64,000 bases of DNA from PFJX01 sp964466195 (GTDB taxonomy: Bacteria; Pseudomonadota; Gammaproteobacteria; Burkholderiales; Thiobacillaceae): NCBI GenBank assembly GCA_964466195.1, contig CAYXMQ010000005.1, positions 1 through 64,000 on the forward strand. Direction: 5' to 3'. Position numbers and translations under genes: made by a program. Shown piece after piece: positions 23,779-32,156 of the stretch. Positions within the stretch are counted from its first letter, which is position 1. Each line of letters starts with the position of its first letter. Below the pieces are notes generated by a model. The model saw nothing but the letters and a program-made list of their open reading frames with translations. It ran no database searches and was not told where the DNA came from.

Positions 23779-25263
23779 TCAGAGGTTGTAAGCCCGTTCG
23801 CCGTGGCTGGCGGTATCGAGGCCTTCGCGTTCCTGTTCTTCCGGTACCCGCAGACCCATGGTCATGTCGATCAGCTTGAACAGCACGAAGCTGACCACGC
23901 CGGACCAGACGATGACCGTGCCGACGCCCCAGAGCTGGCTGACGATCTGCGCGGAGCTGTAGGCGGCCACCGTGCCGGTGGCGTAGTCGAACACGCCGGT
24001 GCCGCCGAGCGCCGGGTTGACCAGGATGCCGGTGCCGATGGCGCCGATGATGCCGGCCACGCCGTGGATGCCGAAGACGTCCAGCGAGTCGTCATAGCCG
24101 AGCGCTTTCTTCAGGCCGGTGACGCCCCACAGTGCGCCGACGCCGCCGACCGCACCCAACAGGATGGCGCCCATCGGGCCGACGAAACCGGCCGCCGGGG
24201 TGATCGCCACCAGGCCGGCGACGGCGCCGGAGGTCACGCCCAACAGCGAGGGTTTGCCCTTCAACATCCATTCCACGAACATCCAGGACAGCGCCGCCGC
24301 CGCGGTGGCGACCACCGTGTTGACCAGCGCGAGCACCGCGGTGCCGTTGGCTTCCAGGTTGGAGCCGGCGTTGAAGCCGAACCAGCCCACCCACAGCAGC
24401 GAAGCGCCGATCATGGTGGCCATCAGGTTGTGCGGAGCCATGGCGTCGCGGCCGTAGCCCACCCGCTTGCCGATGACGATGGCCCCCATCAGCGCGGCCA
24501 TCGCGGCGTTGATGTGCACCACGGTACCGCCCGCAAAGTCCAACGCACCCTTGGCGAACAGGAAGCCGGCCGGGTCGCCATAGGCGGACGGGCCGCCCCA
24601 GAACCAGACCATGTGCGCCATCGGCAAGTACGAGAAGGTGAACCACAGCACGGAGAACACCAGCAGCGCGGAGAACTTGATGCGTTCGGCGAAGCCGCCG
24701 ACGATCAGCGCCACGGTGATGGCCGCGAAGGTGAGCTGGAACACCATGAACGCCATCTCGGGAATCACCACGCCCTTGGAGAAGGTCTCCACGTTGATGC
24801 TGGGATCGACTCCGGCCAGGAACATCTTGGACAGGCCGCCGATGTAGCTGTTCAGGTCGCCGCCGCCGGTGAACGCCAGCGAGTAGCCGTAGACCACCCA
24901 GAGCACCGAGATCAGACAGAAAATGGTGAATACCTGGGTCAGCACCGACAACATGTTCTTGGCGCGCACCAGGCCGCCATAAAACAGCGCGACGCCGGGG
25001 ATGACCATCAGGATGACCAGCAGCGTGGAAAGCATCATCCAGGCGGTATCGCCTTTGTCCGGCACGGGCGCCGCGGCCGCTGCGGGACTGGCGGCAGGGC
25101 TTGCTTCAGCCGCCGGAGGCGCGGCGGGCGCGGTTGCCTCGGCGGCGGCACCGGCTTCCATCGCCAAGGCCGGCGCGGGCGCCGGCACGGGTTCTTCGGA
25201 CAGGGCCAGGCTGGAGAATCCCAGCGAGCCCAGGAGCATCAAGGTGGCGAAGAGTCTTTTCAT
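23779..25263 (-). CDS. amtB: Ammonium transporter AmtB
   Basis: 494 residues. A signal peptide (about 1-22) is followed by about 50 residues of Ala/Pro/Glu-rich sequence, then 11 membrane helices. The conserved twin-His pore residues are in VVHINAAMAALMG and FGIHGVAGIIG, and the AFMVFQLTFA segment is also present. It conducts ammonium into the cell and is closed by GlnK, encoded just upstream. The low-complexity N-terminal insert is longer than usual. Confidence 0.95.
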   Translation of the reverse strand: MKRLFATLMLLGSLGFSSLALSEEPVPAPAPALAMEAGAAAEATAPAAPPAAEASPAASPAAAAAPVPDKGDTAWMMLSTLLVILMVIPGVALFYGGLVRAKNMLSVLTQVFTIFCLISVLWVVYGYSLAFTGGGDLNSYIGGLSKMFLAGVDPSINVETFSKGVVIPEMAFMVFQLTFAAITVALIVGGFAERIKFSALLVFSVLWFTFSYLPMAHMVWFWGGPSAYGDPAGFLFAKGALDFAGGTVVHINAAMAALMGAIVIGKRVGYGRDAMAPHNLMATMIGASLLWVGWFGFNAGSNLEANGTAVLALVNTVVATAAAALSWMFVEWMLKGKPSLLGVTSGAVAGLVAITPAAGFVGPMGAILLGAVGGVGALWGVTGLKKALGYDDSLDVFGIHGVAGIIGAIGTGILVNPALGGTGVFDYATGTVAAYSSAQIVSQLWGVGTVIVWSGVVSFVLFKLIDMTMGLRVPEEQEREGLDTASHGERAYNL

Positions 25264-25275
25264 GGCGGTTTCTCC

Positions 25276-25614
25276 TTAGATGGCGGTCTCGCCGACTTCG
25301 CCGGTTCGAATGCGCACAACCTGTTCCAGATCCCAGACGAAAATCTTGCCGTCGCCGATCTTGCCGGTCATGGCCGCCTTCGAAATGGCTTCGATGGCTT
25401 GATCGAGCAGGTCGGACTTGATCGCAATCTCGATCTTCACTTTGGGCAGAAAATCAACCACATATTCCGCACCGCGATACAGCTCGGTATGGCCTTTCTG
25501 ACGGCCAAAACCTTTTACTTCGGTCACGGTAATGCCGGACACCCCGAGGCCGGACAAGGCTTCACGCACCTCGTCGAGCTTGAAGGGTTTGATGATGGCG
25601 GTGACGAATTTCAT
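25276..25614 (-). CDS. glnK: PII nitrogen regulatory protein GlnK
   Basis: 112 residues from MKFVTAIIKPFK, the standard PII start; an upstream extension of the frame is not coding. The T-loop carries the uridylylation Tyr in ELYRGAEY (about 51), and TGKIGDGKIFV near residue 83 is the PII signature. It senses ATP/ADP and 2-oxoglutarate and blocks AmtB when nitrogen is ample. It lies 12 nt before amtB. Confidence 0.97.
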   Translation of the reverse strand: MKFVTAIIKPFKLDEVREALSGLGVSGITVTEVKGFGRQKGHTELYRGAEYVVDFLPKVKIEIAIKSDLLDQAIEAISKAAMTGKIGDGKIFVWDLEQVVRIRTGEVGETAI

Positions 25615-25688
25615 AACGGTCTCCTGATAGAACTGGCGGGCTGGACTCACCTCGCCGCCTGGCGCGGCGGGGAAGGGTTCAGATCAGA

Positions 25689-26450
25689 TTAGAAGGACTT
25701 GGAGAAGGACAGGACGAGCACACCTTTGGCGACGTCTTTGCCATTCCAACGGTAGGCCTGTCCGACATTGCCTTCGCCGTCGGTATCGGAATAAGCCAGC
25801 GTGACGCTGCCGAAACCGACATCCTTGCTTACACCCACTTTCCAGTCGGTGTAGGAGGCGTTGCTGAAATTCTCGACTTTCTGGTGGCCGATATGGCCCT
25901 GCAAGCCCCAGCCGTCGCCGAGGTCATGGCTGGCATTCAACTCCAGGTAGTTGCTGCCCTTGGAGTCGACGCCTGCGCCGCCCCAGCCGACGAAGTAGTT
26001 GGAAAGGGTATGGCTGTACTTGAAGGACAGCATCTTCCAGCTCAGGCCGAGATAGGCTTCGGTCGTTTCCGGGGTGACGAAACCGGCCGTGGCGGCGCCG
26101 CGGTCGCCGTCGTAGGCATAGTGAATGAGGCCGACGTCATAGCCGATCTCGCCTGCCGTGCCCTTGTAGCCGCCGTAGACGTCCAATTCCAGGTTGCTGC
26201 CATCCTTATAGGGGCCCGCTTTATCCACCCATTTCTGGGTAGACAGCCAGGCGCCTGCATACAGGCCGCTGGCATGGCTGTAGTCGATGCCGCCGGAAAT
26301 GGCGGGAGAGTGCTGTGACTGCGAGATGCCGCGGAAGAGATAGTCGGTTGTGGCGCCGACGTTGAAGGCGACGGAATGGGGGGAGTCGGCCGCAATCGCA
26401 GACACGCTGACAAGTCCGGACAAGATGAGCAGGTAAGACAGTTTCTTCAT
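25689..26450 (-). CDS. TorF-family outer-membrane porin-like protein
   Basis: 253 residues from the ATG at 26450, with a signal peptide (about 1-21, ending SAIAAD) and alternating beta-strand sequence ending in Phe (SFSKSF), typical of outer-membrane barrels. VGATTDYLFRGISQSQHSPA (about 31-50) is characteristic of this family, often found beside glnK-amtB in betaproteobacteria. It may be the outer-membrane entry route for a nitrogen compound; the substrate is unknown. Confidence 0.8.
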   Translation of the reverse strand: MKKLSYLLILSGLVSVSAIAADSPHSVAFNVGATTDYLFRGISQSQHSPAISGGIDYSHASGLYAGAWLSTQKWVDKAGPYKDGSNLELDVYGGYKGTAGEIGYDVGLIHYAYDGDRGAATAGFVTPETTEAYLGLSWKMLSFKYSHTLSNYFVGWGGAGVDSKGSNYLELNASHDLGDGWGLQGHIGHQKVENFSNASYTDWKVGVSKDVGFGSVTLAYSDTDGEGNVGQAYRWNGKDVAKGVLVLSFSKSF

Positions 26451-26495
26451 GACGGTTCTCCAGAAAAGGTGGTGCGATGGTGCACGGCCTTGTTC

Positions 26496-26511
26496 AGCAT
26501 TATCCGTGCCA
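26496..26511 (-). promoter_or_regulatory. Sigma-54-like promoter of torF-glnK-amtB
   Basis: TGGCAC-N5-ATGCT on the minus strand matches the -24/-12 consensus except for one base in the -12 box. It lies 46 bp before the torF start. Three NtrC half-sites (GGTGCA at 26562 and 26585, TGCACC at 26605) lie 50-110 bp upstream. Confidence 0.65.
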
Positions 26512-26561
26512 ACAAAATAAGTCCATATGAAACAATCGTTTACAAACAATTAAATGATGTT

Positions 26562-26621
26562 GGTGCAAAAGTCCGCCCGGTATTGGTGCATCAAGAAATG
26601 CCGATGCACCGCATTGGCCCC
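26562..26621. promoter_or_regulatory. Probable NtrC half-site cluster
   Basis: GGTGCA at 26562-26567 and 26585-26590 and TGCACC at 26605-26610 are half-sites of the NtrC dyad; none has a perfect second half. Their position upstream of a sigma-54-like promoter supports NtrC binding, more weakly than at the guanidine operon. Confidence 0.45.
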
Positions 26622-26682
26622 GGGGATTGTGCAACGCCGTTTGTTAAACTCCGGCATCGTCCTTTGCTCACGGAACACCATC

Positions 26683-26946
26683 ATGCTGAAACAGAATCTG
26701 GCCCAGGAAGTCGCCGGGAAAGTCTCCGAAATCCTCGCCTTCAGCCCGGCCAAGGATATTGAAAAGAACCTCAAGGCCAGTCTGGCCGCCTGGTTGTCCA
26801 AACTCGATCTGGTCACGCGCGAGGAGTTCGATGTGCAAACCCAGGTGCTGGCGCGTACACGCGAGAAATTGCAGCAACTGGAAACGCGTCTGGCCGCGTT
26901 GGAAGCCGGGGCTGCATCCGAATCGGAAATGACGCGGCCGCAATGA
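26683..26946 (+). CDS. ubiK: Ubiquinone biosynthesis accessory factor UbiK
   Basis: 87 residues from the ATG at 26683. The N-terminal amphipathic helix is followed by a C-terminal coiled coil (TREEFDVQTQVLARTREKL, then LETRLAALE), matching UbiK/YqiC, which forms trimers and helps the soluble Ubi complex make ubiquinone under air. It is divergent from torF and overlaps the next gene by 4 nt. Confidence 0.88.
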   Translation: MLKQNLAQEVAGKVSEILAFSPAKDIEKNLKASLAAWLSKLDLVTREEFDVQTQVLARTREKLQQLETRLAALEAGAASESEMTRPQ

Positions 26947-27893
26947 GCGATACGCGCATCGAGGTGGCCGTCGCGGTCATCGAACGGCCGGACGGCGCTT
27001 TTCTGCTGGCCAGCCGGCCGCCGGGCAAGGCCTATGCCGGCTGGTGGGAGTTTCCCGGCGGCAAAGTGGAGGCGGGCGAAACCGCGCGCCAGGCATTGCA
27101 GCGGGAGTTGCGCGAGGAATTGGGCATCGAGCTCGAAACTGCCTGGCCCTGGCTGAATCGTTCGTTCAACTATCCGCATGCCGACGTCATGCTGCGCTTC
27201 TTCCGGGTGACGCAATGGCGCGGCGAGCCGCATCCACATGAAGGCCAGACTTTGGCCTGGACGCAGGCGGATCTTGCCGGCAATGCCCCCGCGGTGGCGC
27301 CGATCCTGCCGGCGAACGGCCCGATCCTGAAGGCGCTGCGCTTGCCGCTGGAATATGCCATTTCGGATGCCGCCAAGCTCGGGCCGGAAGTTTTCCTGCG
27401 CCGTCTGGAGCAGCGGCTCGAACAAGGCCTCAAGCTGGTCCAGTGGCGCGAAAAAGCGGCGCCGGCCGGATTGGCCGATCAGGTCGCCGCGCGTTGCAAA
27501 GCGGCCGGCGCGGTGCTGATGTGCAACGGCGACGCCGCGCTGGCGGCGCGTCTCGGTGCGGGACTGCATCTGAATGCGGAGCAACTGGCCGAAGCGGCGC
27601 GGTTGCAGCGGCGGCCCGATTTCGAATGGCTGGCGGCGTCGTGCCATGACCGGACCGAACTGCAGTTTGCGCAGGAACTGGAACTCGATTTCGTGGTGCT
27701 CTCGCCGGTGTTGCCGACGTCCAGCCACCCCGGCGAGCCGACGCTGGGCTGGCGGACGTTCAGCGCTTTGCTGAACGATTGCGCGCTGCCGGTTTTCGCC
27801 CTGGGCGGGCTGGGCCGGAATGATCTGGCCTTGGCGCGCGGCCATGGCGCGCACGGCATTGCGTTGAAAAGCCAGGCATGGAGCGCGCCGTGA
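26943..27893 (+). CDS. MutT-type Nudix hydrolase fused to ThiE/TenI-like domain
   Basis: 316 residues. Residues 1-130 form a Nudix domain with the box GGKVEAGETARQALQRELRE... (about 39-61), as in MutT, which hydrolyses 8-oxo-dGTP. Residues about 145-316 are a TIM barrel resembling thiamine phosphate synthase/TenI (LVQWREKAAP, FALGGLG). The fusion is known in proteobacteria; the role of the second domain there is unclear. It starts inside the ubiK stop. Confidence 0.88.
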   Translation: MSDTRIEVAVAVIERPDGAFLLASRPPGKAYAGWWEFPGGKVEAGETARQALQRELREELGIELETAWPWLNRSFNYPHADVMLRFFRVTQWRGEPHPHEGQTLAWTQADLAGNAPAVAPILPANGPILKALRLPLEYAISDAAKLGPEVFLRRLEQRLEQGLKLVQWREKAAPAGLADQVAARCKAAGAVLMCNGDAALAARLGAGLHLNAEQLAEAARLQRRPDFEWLAASCHDRTELQFAQELELDFVVLSPVLPTSSHPGEPTLGWRTFSALLNDCALPVFALGGLGRNDLALARGHGAHGIALKSQAWSAP

Positions 27894-28330
27894 GCCGGCG
27901 CGCAGGGCTGGCCGCCTGGCCGCTCGGGCTGATTGCGCTGATCGCGCTGGTGCTCTGGGCGGACAAGAACGGGTACTGGCGCGAACCGGCGGCGGTGCAG
28001 GTCGTGCAGGTCGCGTGCGCTTCGCTGGCCAGCGGTTGTACGGCGCGCGTCGACGGGCGCGAGATCCGTTTCGGCATGATCGGCGAGCCGAAGCCGTTGG
28101 CCTCATTCCAGATATGGGTCGAGGCCGAAGGTGCGCAGAAAGCGGAGGCGCGGTTCAGCATGCAAGGCATGGAAATGGGTTTCAACCTGTACACCCTGCA
28201 TCCGGATAGCGCCGGCGTGTTTCGCACCCACGTCACGCTGCCGATCTGCGTGAGCGGACGGCGCGACTGGAACATGTTGCTGGATGTCGATAACACGCGT
28301 TTGAACGTACCATTTGTCACCAACCTGTAA
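27878..28330 (+). CDS. Small membrane-anchored periplasmic protein, unknown
   Basis: 150 residues, overlapping the previous gene; a GTG at 27890 forming GTGA with the mutT stop is an alternative start. One N-terminal membrane helix (about 12-28, WPLGLIALIALVLWA), then a periplasmic domain predicted as beta strands with FSMQGMEMGFN (about 94-104), which recalls FixH/YtkA-like folds. No function assigned. Its last codons contain the Pho box of phoU. Confidence 0.65.
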   Translation: MERAVSRRAGLAAWPLGLIALIALVLWADKNGYWREPAAVQVVQVACASLASGCTARVDGREIRFGMIGEPKPLASFQIWVEAEGAQKAEARFSMQGMEMGFNLYTLHPDSAGVFRTHVTLPICVSGRRDWNMLLDVDNTRLNVPFVTNL

Positions 28331-28335
28331 TATTT
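28314..28335 (+). promoter_or_regulatory. Pho box upstream of phoU
   Basis: Two 11-bp units, TTGTCACCAAC and CTGTAATATTT, match the PhoB consensus (14 of the first 18 bases by my count). A TATAAT lies 17 bp downstream (28353-28358). The box overlaps the stop codon of the preceding gene. Confidence 0.6.
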
Positions 28336-28417
28336 GCCGTACTTGACGCACCTATAATCCGGGCAGCTGCAAAAGTGACCAGCATAGGCAACAAATATTC
28401 CGCCAGGAGACTCCGTA

Positions 28418-29119
28418 ATGCCCAGTGAACATATCTATAAACAATTCGATGCCGACATGGAGGCGGTGCGCGCGCGCGTACTGGAAATGGGCGGCATGGT
28501 GGAAGAGCAGGTCAACAAGGCGATCGAGGCGCTGATTTCCGGCAATACGAAATTGGCCGAGGAAGTGGTCGAAAACGATCACAAGGTCAATGCGATGGAG
28601 GTTTCCGCCGACGAGGCCTGCACCCAGATCATCGCGCTGCGCCAGCCGACCGCGAGCGATCTGCGCATGATCCTGACCATCATCAAGACCATCACCGATC
28701 TGGAGCGGATCGGCGACGAGGCGGCCAAGATCGCTCGCTACGCCGTCAAGGCTTACAACAACGACCGCATCCTGACGCCGCGGTATAGCGAGATCAAATA
28801 CATGGCCGGCCTGGCCACCAAGATGCTGCGCGAGTCGCTCGACGCTTTCGCCCGCCTCGATGCTTCAGGTGCCGCCGCCGTGGCGCGCCAGGATATGGAG
28901 GTGGATGAGGAGTTCCATCTGATTACCCGCCACCTGATCACGTTCATGATGGAAGACCCGCGCACCATTTCCACTTTCATCGATCTGCTGTTCGTCGTGA
29001 AGGCCATCGAGCGTATCGGCGATCATGCCAAGAACATGTCCGAATACGTGGTGTTCATGGTCAAGGGCAAGGACGTGCGCCACACCACGATCGAAGAGTT
29101 GGAACGCCAAATTCAGTAG
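28418..29119 (+). CDS. phoU: Phosphate signalling protein PhoU
   Basis: 233 residues with two repeated three-helix bundles, each carrying the metal-binding E/DxxxD pattern (IKTITDLERIGDEAAKIAR at about 88 and VVKAIERIGDHAKN at about 190). PhoU represses the Pho regulon together with PstSCAB and PhoR; none of these is adjacent here. A Shine-Dalgarno (caggag) and a likely Pho box lie upstream, and a terminator follows. Confidence 0.95.
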   Translation: MPSEHIYKQFDADMEAVRARVLEMGGMVEEQVNKAIEALISGNTKLAEEVVENDHKVNAMEVSADEACTQIIALRQPTASDLRMILTIIKTITDLERIGDEAAKIARYAVKAYNNDRILTPRYSEIKYMAGLATKMLRESLDAFARLDASGAAAVARQDMEVDEEFHLITRHLITFMMEDPRTISTFIDLLFVVKAIERIGDHAKNMSEYVVFMVKGKDVRHTTIEELERQIQ

Positions 29120-29140
29120 GTCGCTGGCGGGCCGAATAAG

Positions 29141-29169
29141 AAAAAGCCGGCATTCTCGCCGGCTTTTTT
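29141..29169. terminator. Bidirectional terminator between phoU and PCuAC gene
   Basis: AAAAGCCGGC and GCCGGCTTTT form a perfect stem with runs of A before and T after, so it can act on both strands for the convergent phoU and copper genes. Confidence 0.88.
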
Positions 29170-29202
29170 GTCGGGACGCTGGTGGGGGGGTAAAGGCGTG
29201 GA

Positions 29203-29640
29203 TCAGTGTGCGCCGGGTCTGTGCGCTTCCGCCTCGACGGCGAGTTTCTGTTCTTTGCCGTCGGCGCCTTTGGTCAGCAGCGTCATCGGCACCTTCTGGC
29301 CGGCCCTGATCGGCGCTTTCAGGCCGATGAACATGACGTGCAAACCACCCGGCTCCAGGCTGACGGTCTTGCCTTTCGGCAGGGCGATCGTCTTCATCTC
29401 GCGCATTTCCATGACGCCGTTTTCCATTCTCATGTAGTGCAGCTCCAGGCTCTTCGAAACTGGACTGCTGCCGCCCAGCAGCGTCATGTCGGCGTCAGCG
29501 GTGAGGTCCATGAAACCGCCGGCGACCTGCTGGCCGGGCGCGGTGGCGCGAACCCAGGCATTGTCCACCTTGACGTTGTCGGCGCGGGCCGGAAAAGCCA
29601 GCAGCATGCAGGCAAACAGGGCAGTCACAGTACGTGGCAT
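29203..29640 (-). CDS. Periplasmic copper chaperone PCuAC
   Basis: 145 residues from the ATG at 29640. Signal peptide (about 1-20), then a cupredoxin-like fold with the copper ligands HYMRMENGVMEM (about 68-79) and GGLHVMF (about 98), the H(M)-M-HxM set of the family. PCuAC delivers Cu(I) to cytochrome oxidase or other cuproenzymes. It lies 62 bp after the copper receptor gene on the same strand, so the two form a copper-acquisition unit. Confidence 0.93.
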   Translation of the reverse strand: MPRTVTALFACMLLAFPARADNVKVDNAWVRATAPGQQVAGGFMDLTADADMTLLGGSSPVSKSLELHYMRMENGVMEMREMKTIALPKGKTVSLEPGGLHVMFIGLKAPIRAGQKVPMTLLTKGADGKEQKLAVEAEAHRPGAH

Positions 29641-29702
29641 AACGGTTCCTTTCTCAAATTGAGCGCCCGCCGAACGAGCCGGTCGGGCAAAGCATACCCC
29701 GG

Positions 29703-31946
29703 TCAGAATTTGACATTCAAACCCGCGTAAAAAGTACGGCCGGGTCCGGGCACCGGGGCGCCCCATTGCGGGTAGTTGCCCGGCGGCGGATTGAGCGACA
29801 TGGTCGTGCCCTGGCCGACATAGGCGCCGCCCAAGGGCAGCGCGTAGTGGCGGTTGAACAGATTTTCAATGCCGAAGTCGATGCTGTAGCCTTTTTGCTC
29901 GTAGCGACTGCGCAGGTGGAGCAAGCCATAGCCGGCGGTCTGCATTTCGTTGCGCACTTGGGAGACGGTGTCCTTTCGGGCGACGATCTCGCCTTCCAGC
30001 GTATTGCGCCAGGCGCCGATCTGTTGCTTGAGGGCCAGCTTGGCATTGAGCGGCATGATGTTGTATAGGTGGCCGCCGGTGTCGCGATTGTCGCCTTTGC
30101 TGTAGTTCACGCCGCCCTTGAGCGTGAAGTCGCCGTAAGCGGTGTTGCCGGCCAGCTTGGCATGGCCGGACACGTCGACGCCGTACAAGCGCGCCGACTG
30201 GTTGACATAGCGCAGCACGTTGAACAGGTTGACGTTGTTGGTGATGCGCTGGGCGTCGATATAGTCCTTCACGTCGCTGAAGTAGGGCGTGACCTTGAGG
30301 CCCCATTTCTGCTTGCCGGCATCGTGCCAGTCCGCACTCAGGCTGAGGGTGCGCGCTATTTCCGGTTTGAGGTTGATGTCGCCGACATAGCCGTTGCCGT
30401 CGCCGACGTAGTTGTTCATCACCGCCGCCATGGACCACGTGGACCAGGTGTAACGCTCATACAGATTGGGCGAGCGGGTCTTTTGCGCGACGCCAATTTC
30501 ATAGCTTTGCGTCGCGTCCGGGGTATAGCGGCCCAGCCAGGTCAGATCCCAGTTGCGATCGGTCTTGCCGCGAACTTGTGCGTTGAAGGCGGTCATGTCG
30601 GCGTACTGGTTGCCTGTCGCCGCGACCGCCGTGTTGTAGCCGCGCACGTCACCGCTATCCATCTCCACCGTTTCATGGCGCAGGCCCAGGTTGTGCGTCC
30701 AGCGTTCCTGGCGTGTCTCCCATTCGGCGAATGCTGCGTAGCGGTCGCGCTGGCCGTCGTTGATGTTCCAGAAGGTGCCCGGCCACATGTTCGCGCCGGA
30801 CGGCGGCCACCAGTCGTCCAGCCGATAGGCCTGATACTCGCCGCCGACCCGCAGGGTATCGCTCTCGGCGAGCCAGATATCGGCGCTGACGCGGAGGCCG
30901 CTGTTCTTGCCGTCGGTGTACATCGGCATGCCGGCGGCGCAGGTCGGGCCGATGGGCGAACAGGGCGTGCCGTTGATGGCCCCCGACGAACCCGGGGCAT
31001 ACCAGAACCGCTTGTCCGCGCCGAAATCCATTTCGTGCTGCGTGTGCTCGTAATAGGCGCGCGCCTTGAGGGTGCCAAAGTCCAGCCTGCCGGTGTAGGC
31101 CAGATTGAATTGGTCGCTGACGTTGTCCGTCATGTCCATGCGCTGGTTGGGATAGTTTTCGAACGGAATGGACTGGCGTGCGTAGTTGAATTCCATCAAA
31201 TGCGCGTCGTTCTTCCAGGCCAGTTTCAAGGCTTGGTTGGTGGATTCGTAGGCCGTGGAGCCGACCTCGTCCAGAGCCAGCGTATGCCCGGCCCGGCCAG
31301 TGAAGGTATAACTCTTGAAGTCGTCGCCGGCTTTGTAATTGTTTGCTTTGGCGGTGGCGCCGGTGTAGCTGAGGCTGACCCGTTCGCTGGCTATGCTGGC
31401 TGCCAGGTTGGCGCCTCTGGCGTCGCCATTGCTGCGATAAAACGCGCCCGCTTCACCCTTGACCAGCTTGTCCTGCCCCGGCTTGGCGAACTCGGGCGCA
31501 GCGGATTCCACCACGATGCTGCCGCCGATGCTGTCGCCGCCGACGCTGACCGGGCTGACGCCGGCATACACCTGTACGCTGGTCACCGCAGTGGGGTCGA
31601 TATAGGACAGCGGTGAGTTCATATGGTTGGGACAGGCGGCAATCAGGTCCATGCCATCCACCTTGATGCGCAGGCGATCATCCGCCAGGCCATGCAGGCT
31701 CGGCAGGCTGGAAACGCCGCCCGCGCCGTAGAGGCTCAGCCCGGGAATGTCGCGCAGCAGACTGGCGGTATCGCTGCTGGCGGCGCGCAGCGGGGCCAGC
31801 AAGGCCTCGCTGAGCCGGCTTGCGCTCAAGGGCAGCGTATCCACTTTCGATGCGGTTACCCGGATTTCTTCCAGAACGGGGATGTCCGCGGCGCTCGCCA
31901 GGCAGGGCGGCAGGACTAACAGCAGGGCTATCGGCTTGAGTTTCAT
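29703..31946 (-). CDS. oprC: TonB-dependent copper receptor (OprC/NosA-like)
   Basis: 747 residues: signal peptide (about 1-20), plug domain from about 25 (EEIRVTASKVD near the TonB box) and a 22-strand barrel ending in NVKF. The plug contains CPNHMNSP (about 105), the CxxxM that ligates copper in OprC. It imports copper across the outer membrane using TonB. It is upstream of the PCuAC gene and divergent from regB. Confidence 0.9.
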   Translation of the reverse strand: MKLKPIALLLVLPPCLASAADIPVLEEIRVTASKVDTLPLSASRLSEALLAPLRAASSDTASLLRDIPGLSLYGAGGVSSLPSLHGLADDRLRIKVDGMDLIAACPNHMNSPLSYIDPTAVTSVQVYAGVSPVSVGGDSIGGSIVVESAAPEFAKPGQDKLVKGEAGAFYRSNGDARGANLAASIASERVSLSYTGATAKANNYKAGDDFKSYTFTGRAGHTLALDEVGSTAYESTNQALKLAWKNDAHLMEFNYARQSIPFENYPNQRMDMTDNVSDQFNLAYTGRLDFGTLKARAYYEHTQHEMDFGADKRFWYAPGSSGAINGTPCSPIGPTCAAGMPMYTDGKNSGLRVSADIWLAESDTLRVGGEYQAYRLDDWWPPSGANMWPGTFWNINDGQRDRYAAFAEWETRQERWTHNLGLRHETVEMDSGDVRGYNTAVAATGNQYADMTAFNAQVRGKTDRNWDLTWLGRYTPDATQSYEIGVAQKTRSPNLYERYTWSTWSMAAVMNNYVGDGNGYVGDINLKPEIARTLSLSADWHDAGKQKWGLKVTPYFSDVKDYIDAQRITNNVNLFNVLRYVNQSARLYGVDVSGHAKLAGNTAYGDFTLKGGVNYSKGDNRDTGGHLYNIMPLNAKLALKQQIGAWRNTLEGEIVARKDTVSQVRNEMQTAGYGLLHLRSRYEQKGYSIDFGIENLFNRHYALPLGGAYVGQGTTMSLNPPPGNYPQWGAPVPGPGRTFYAGLNVKF

Positions 31947-31987
31947 GGTCGCAATCGAAGTCTGAAATGGCAGAAAAAACGATAGGC

Positions 31988-32026
31988 AAAAAAAGGCCCG
32001 CGAGGGATACGGAATCTAAGCGGGCC
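31988..32026 (-). terminator. Terminator hairpin in the oprC leader
   Basis: On the minus strand GGCCCGC (32026-32020) pairs with GCGGGCC (32001-31995) around an 18-nt loop and is followed by seven T. It lies about 42 bp upstream of the oprC start on the same strand, with no upstream gene to terminate. It may be an attenuator or the end of a small RNA. Confidence 0.65.
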
Positions 32027-32156
32027 GAGAGATACGTCAAAACGTTGAACACGTGAAAACGTATGGAAGCGGGGTCATCATAGCCAGACGGCGCTGGTGC
32101 CGGAATGCGACATGTTGTCGCAGGCCTGGCCGGGCCAACGCCCGTAGAATGCCGCC

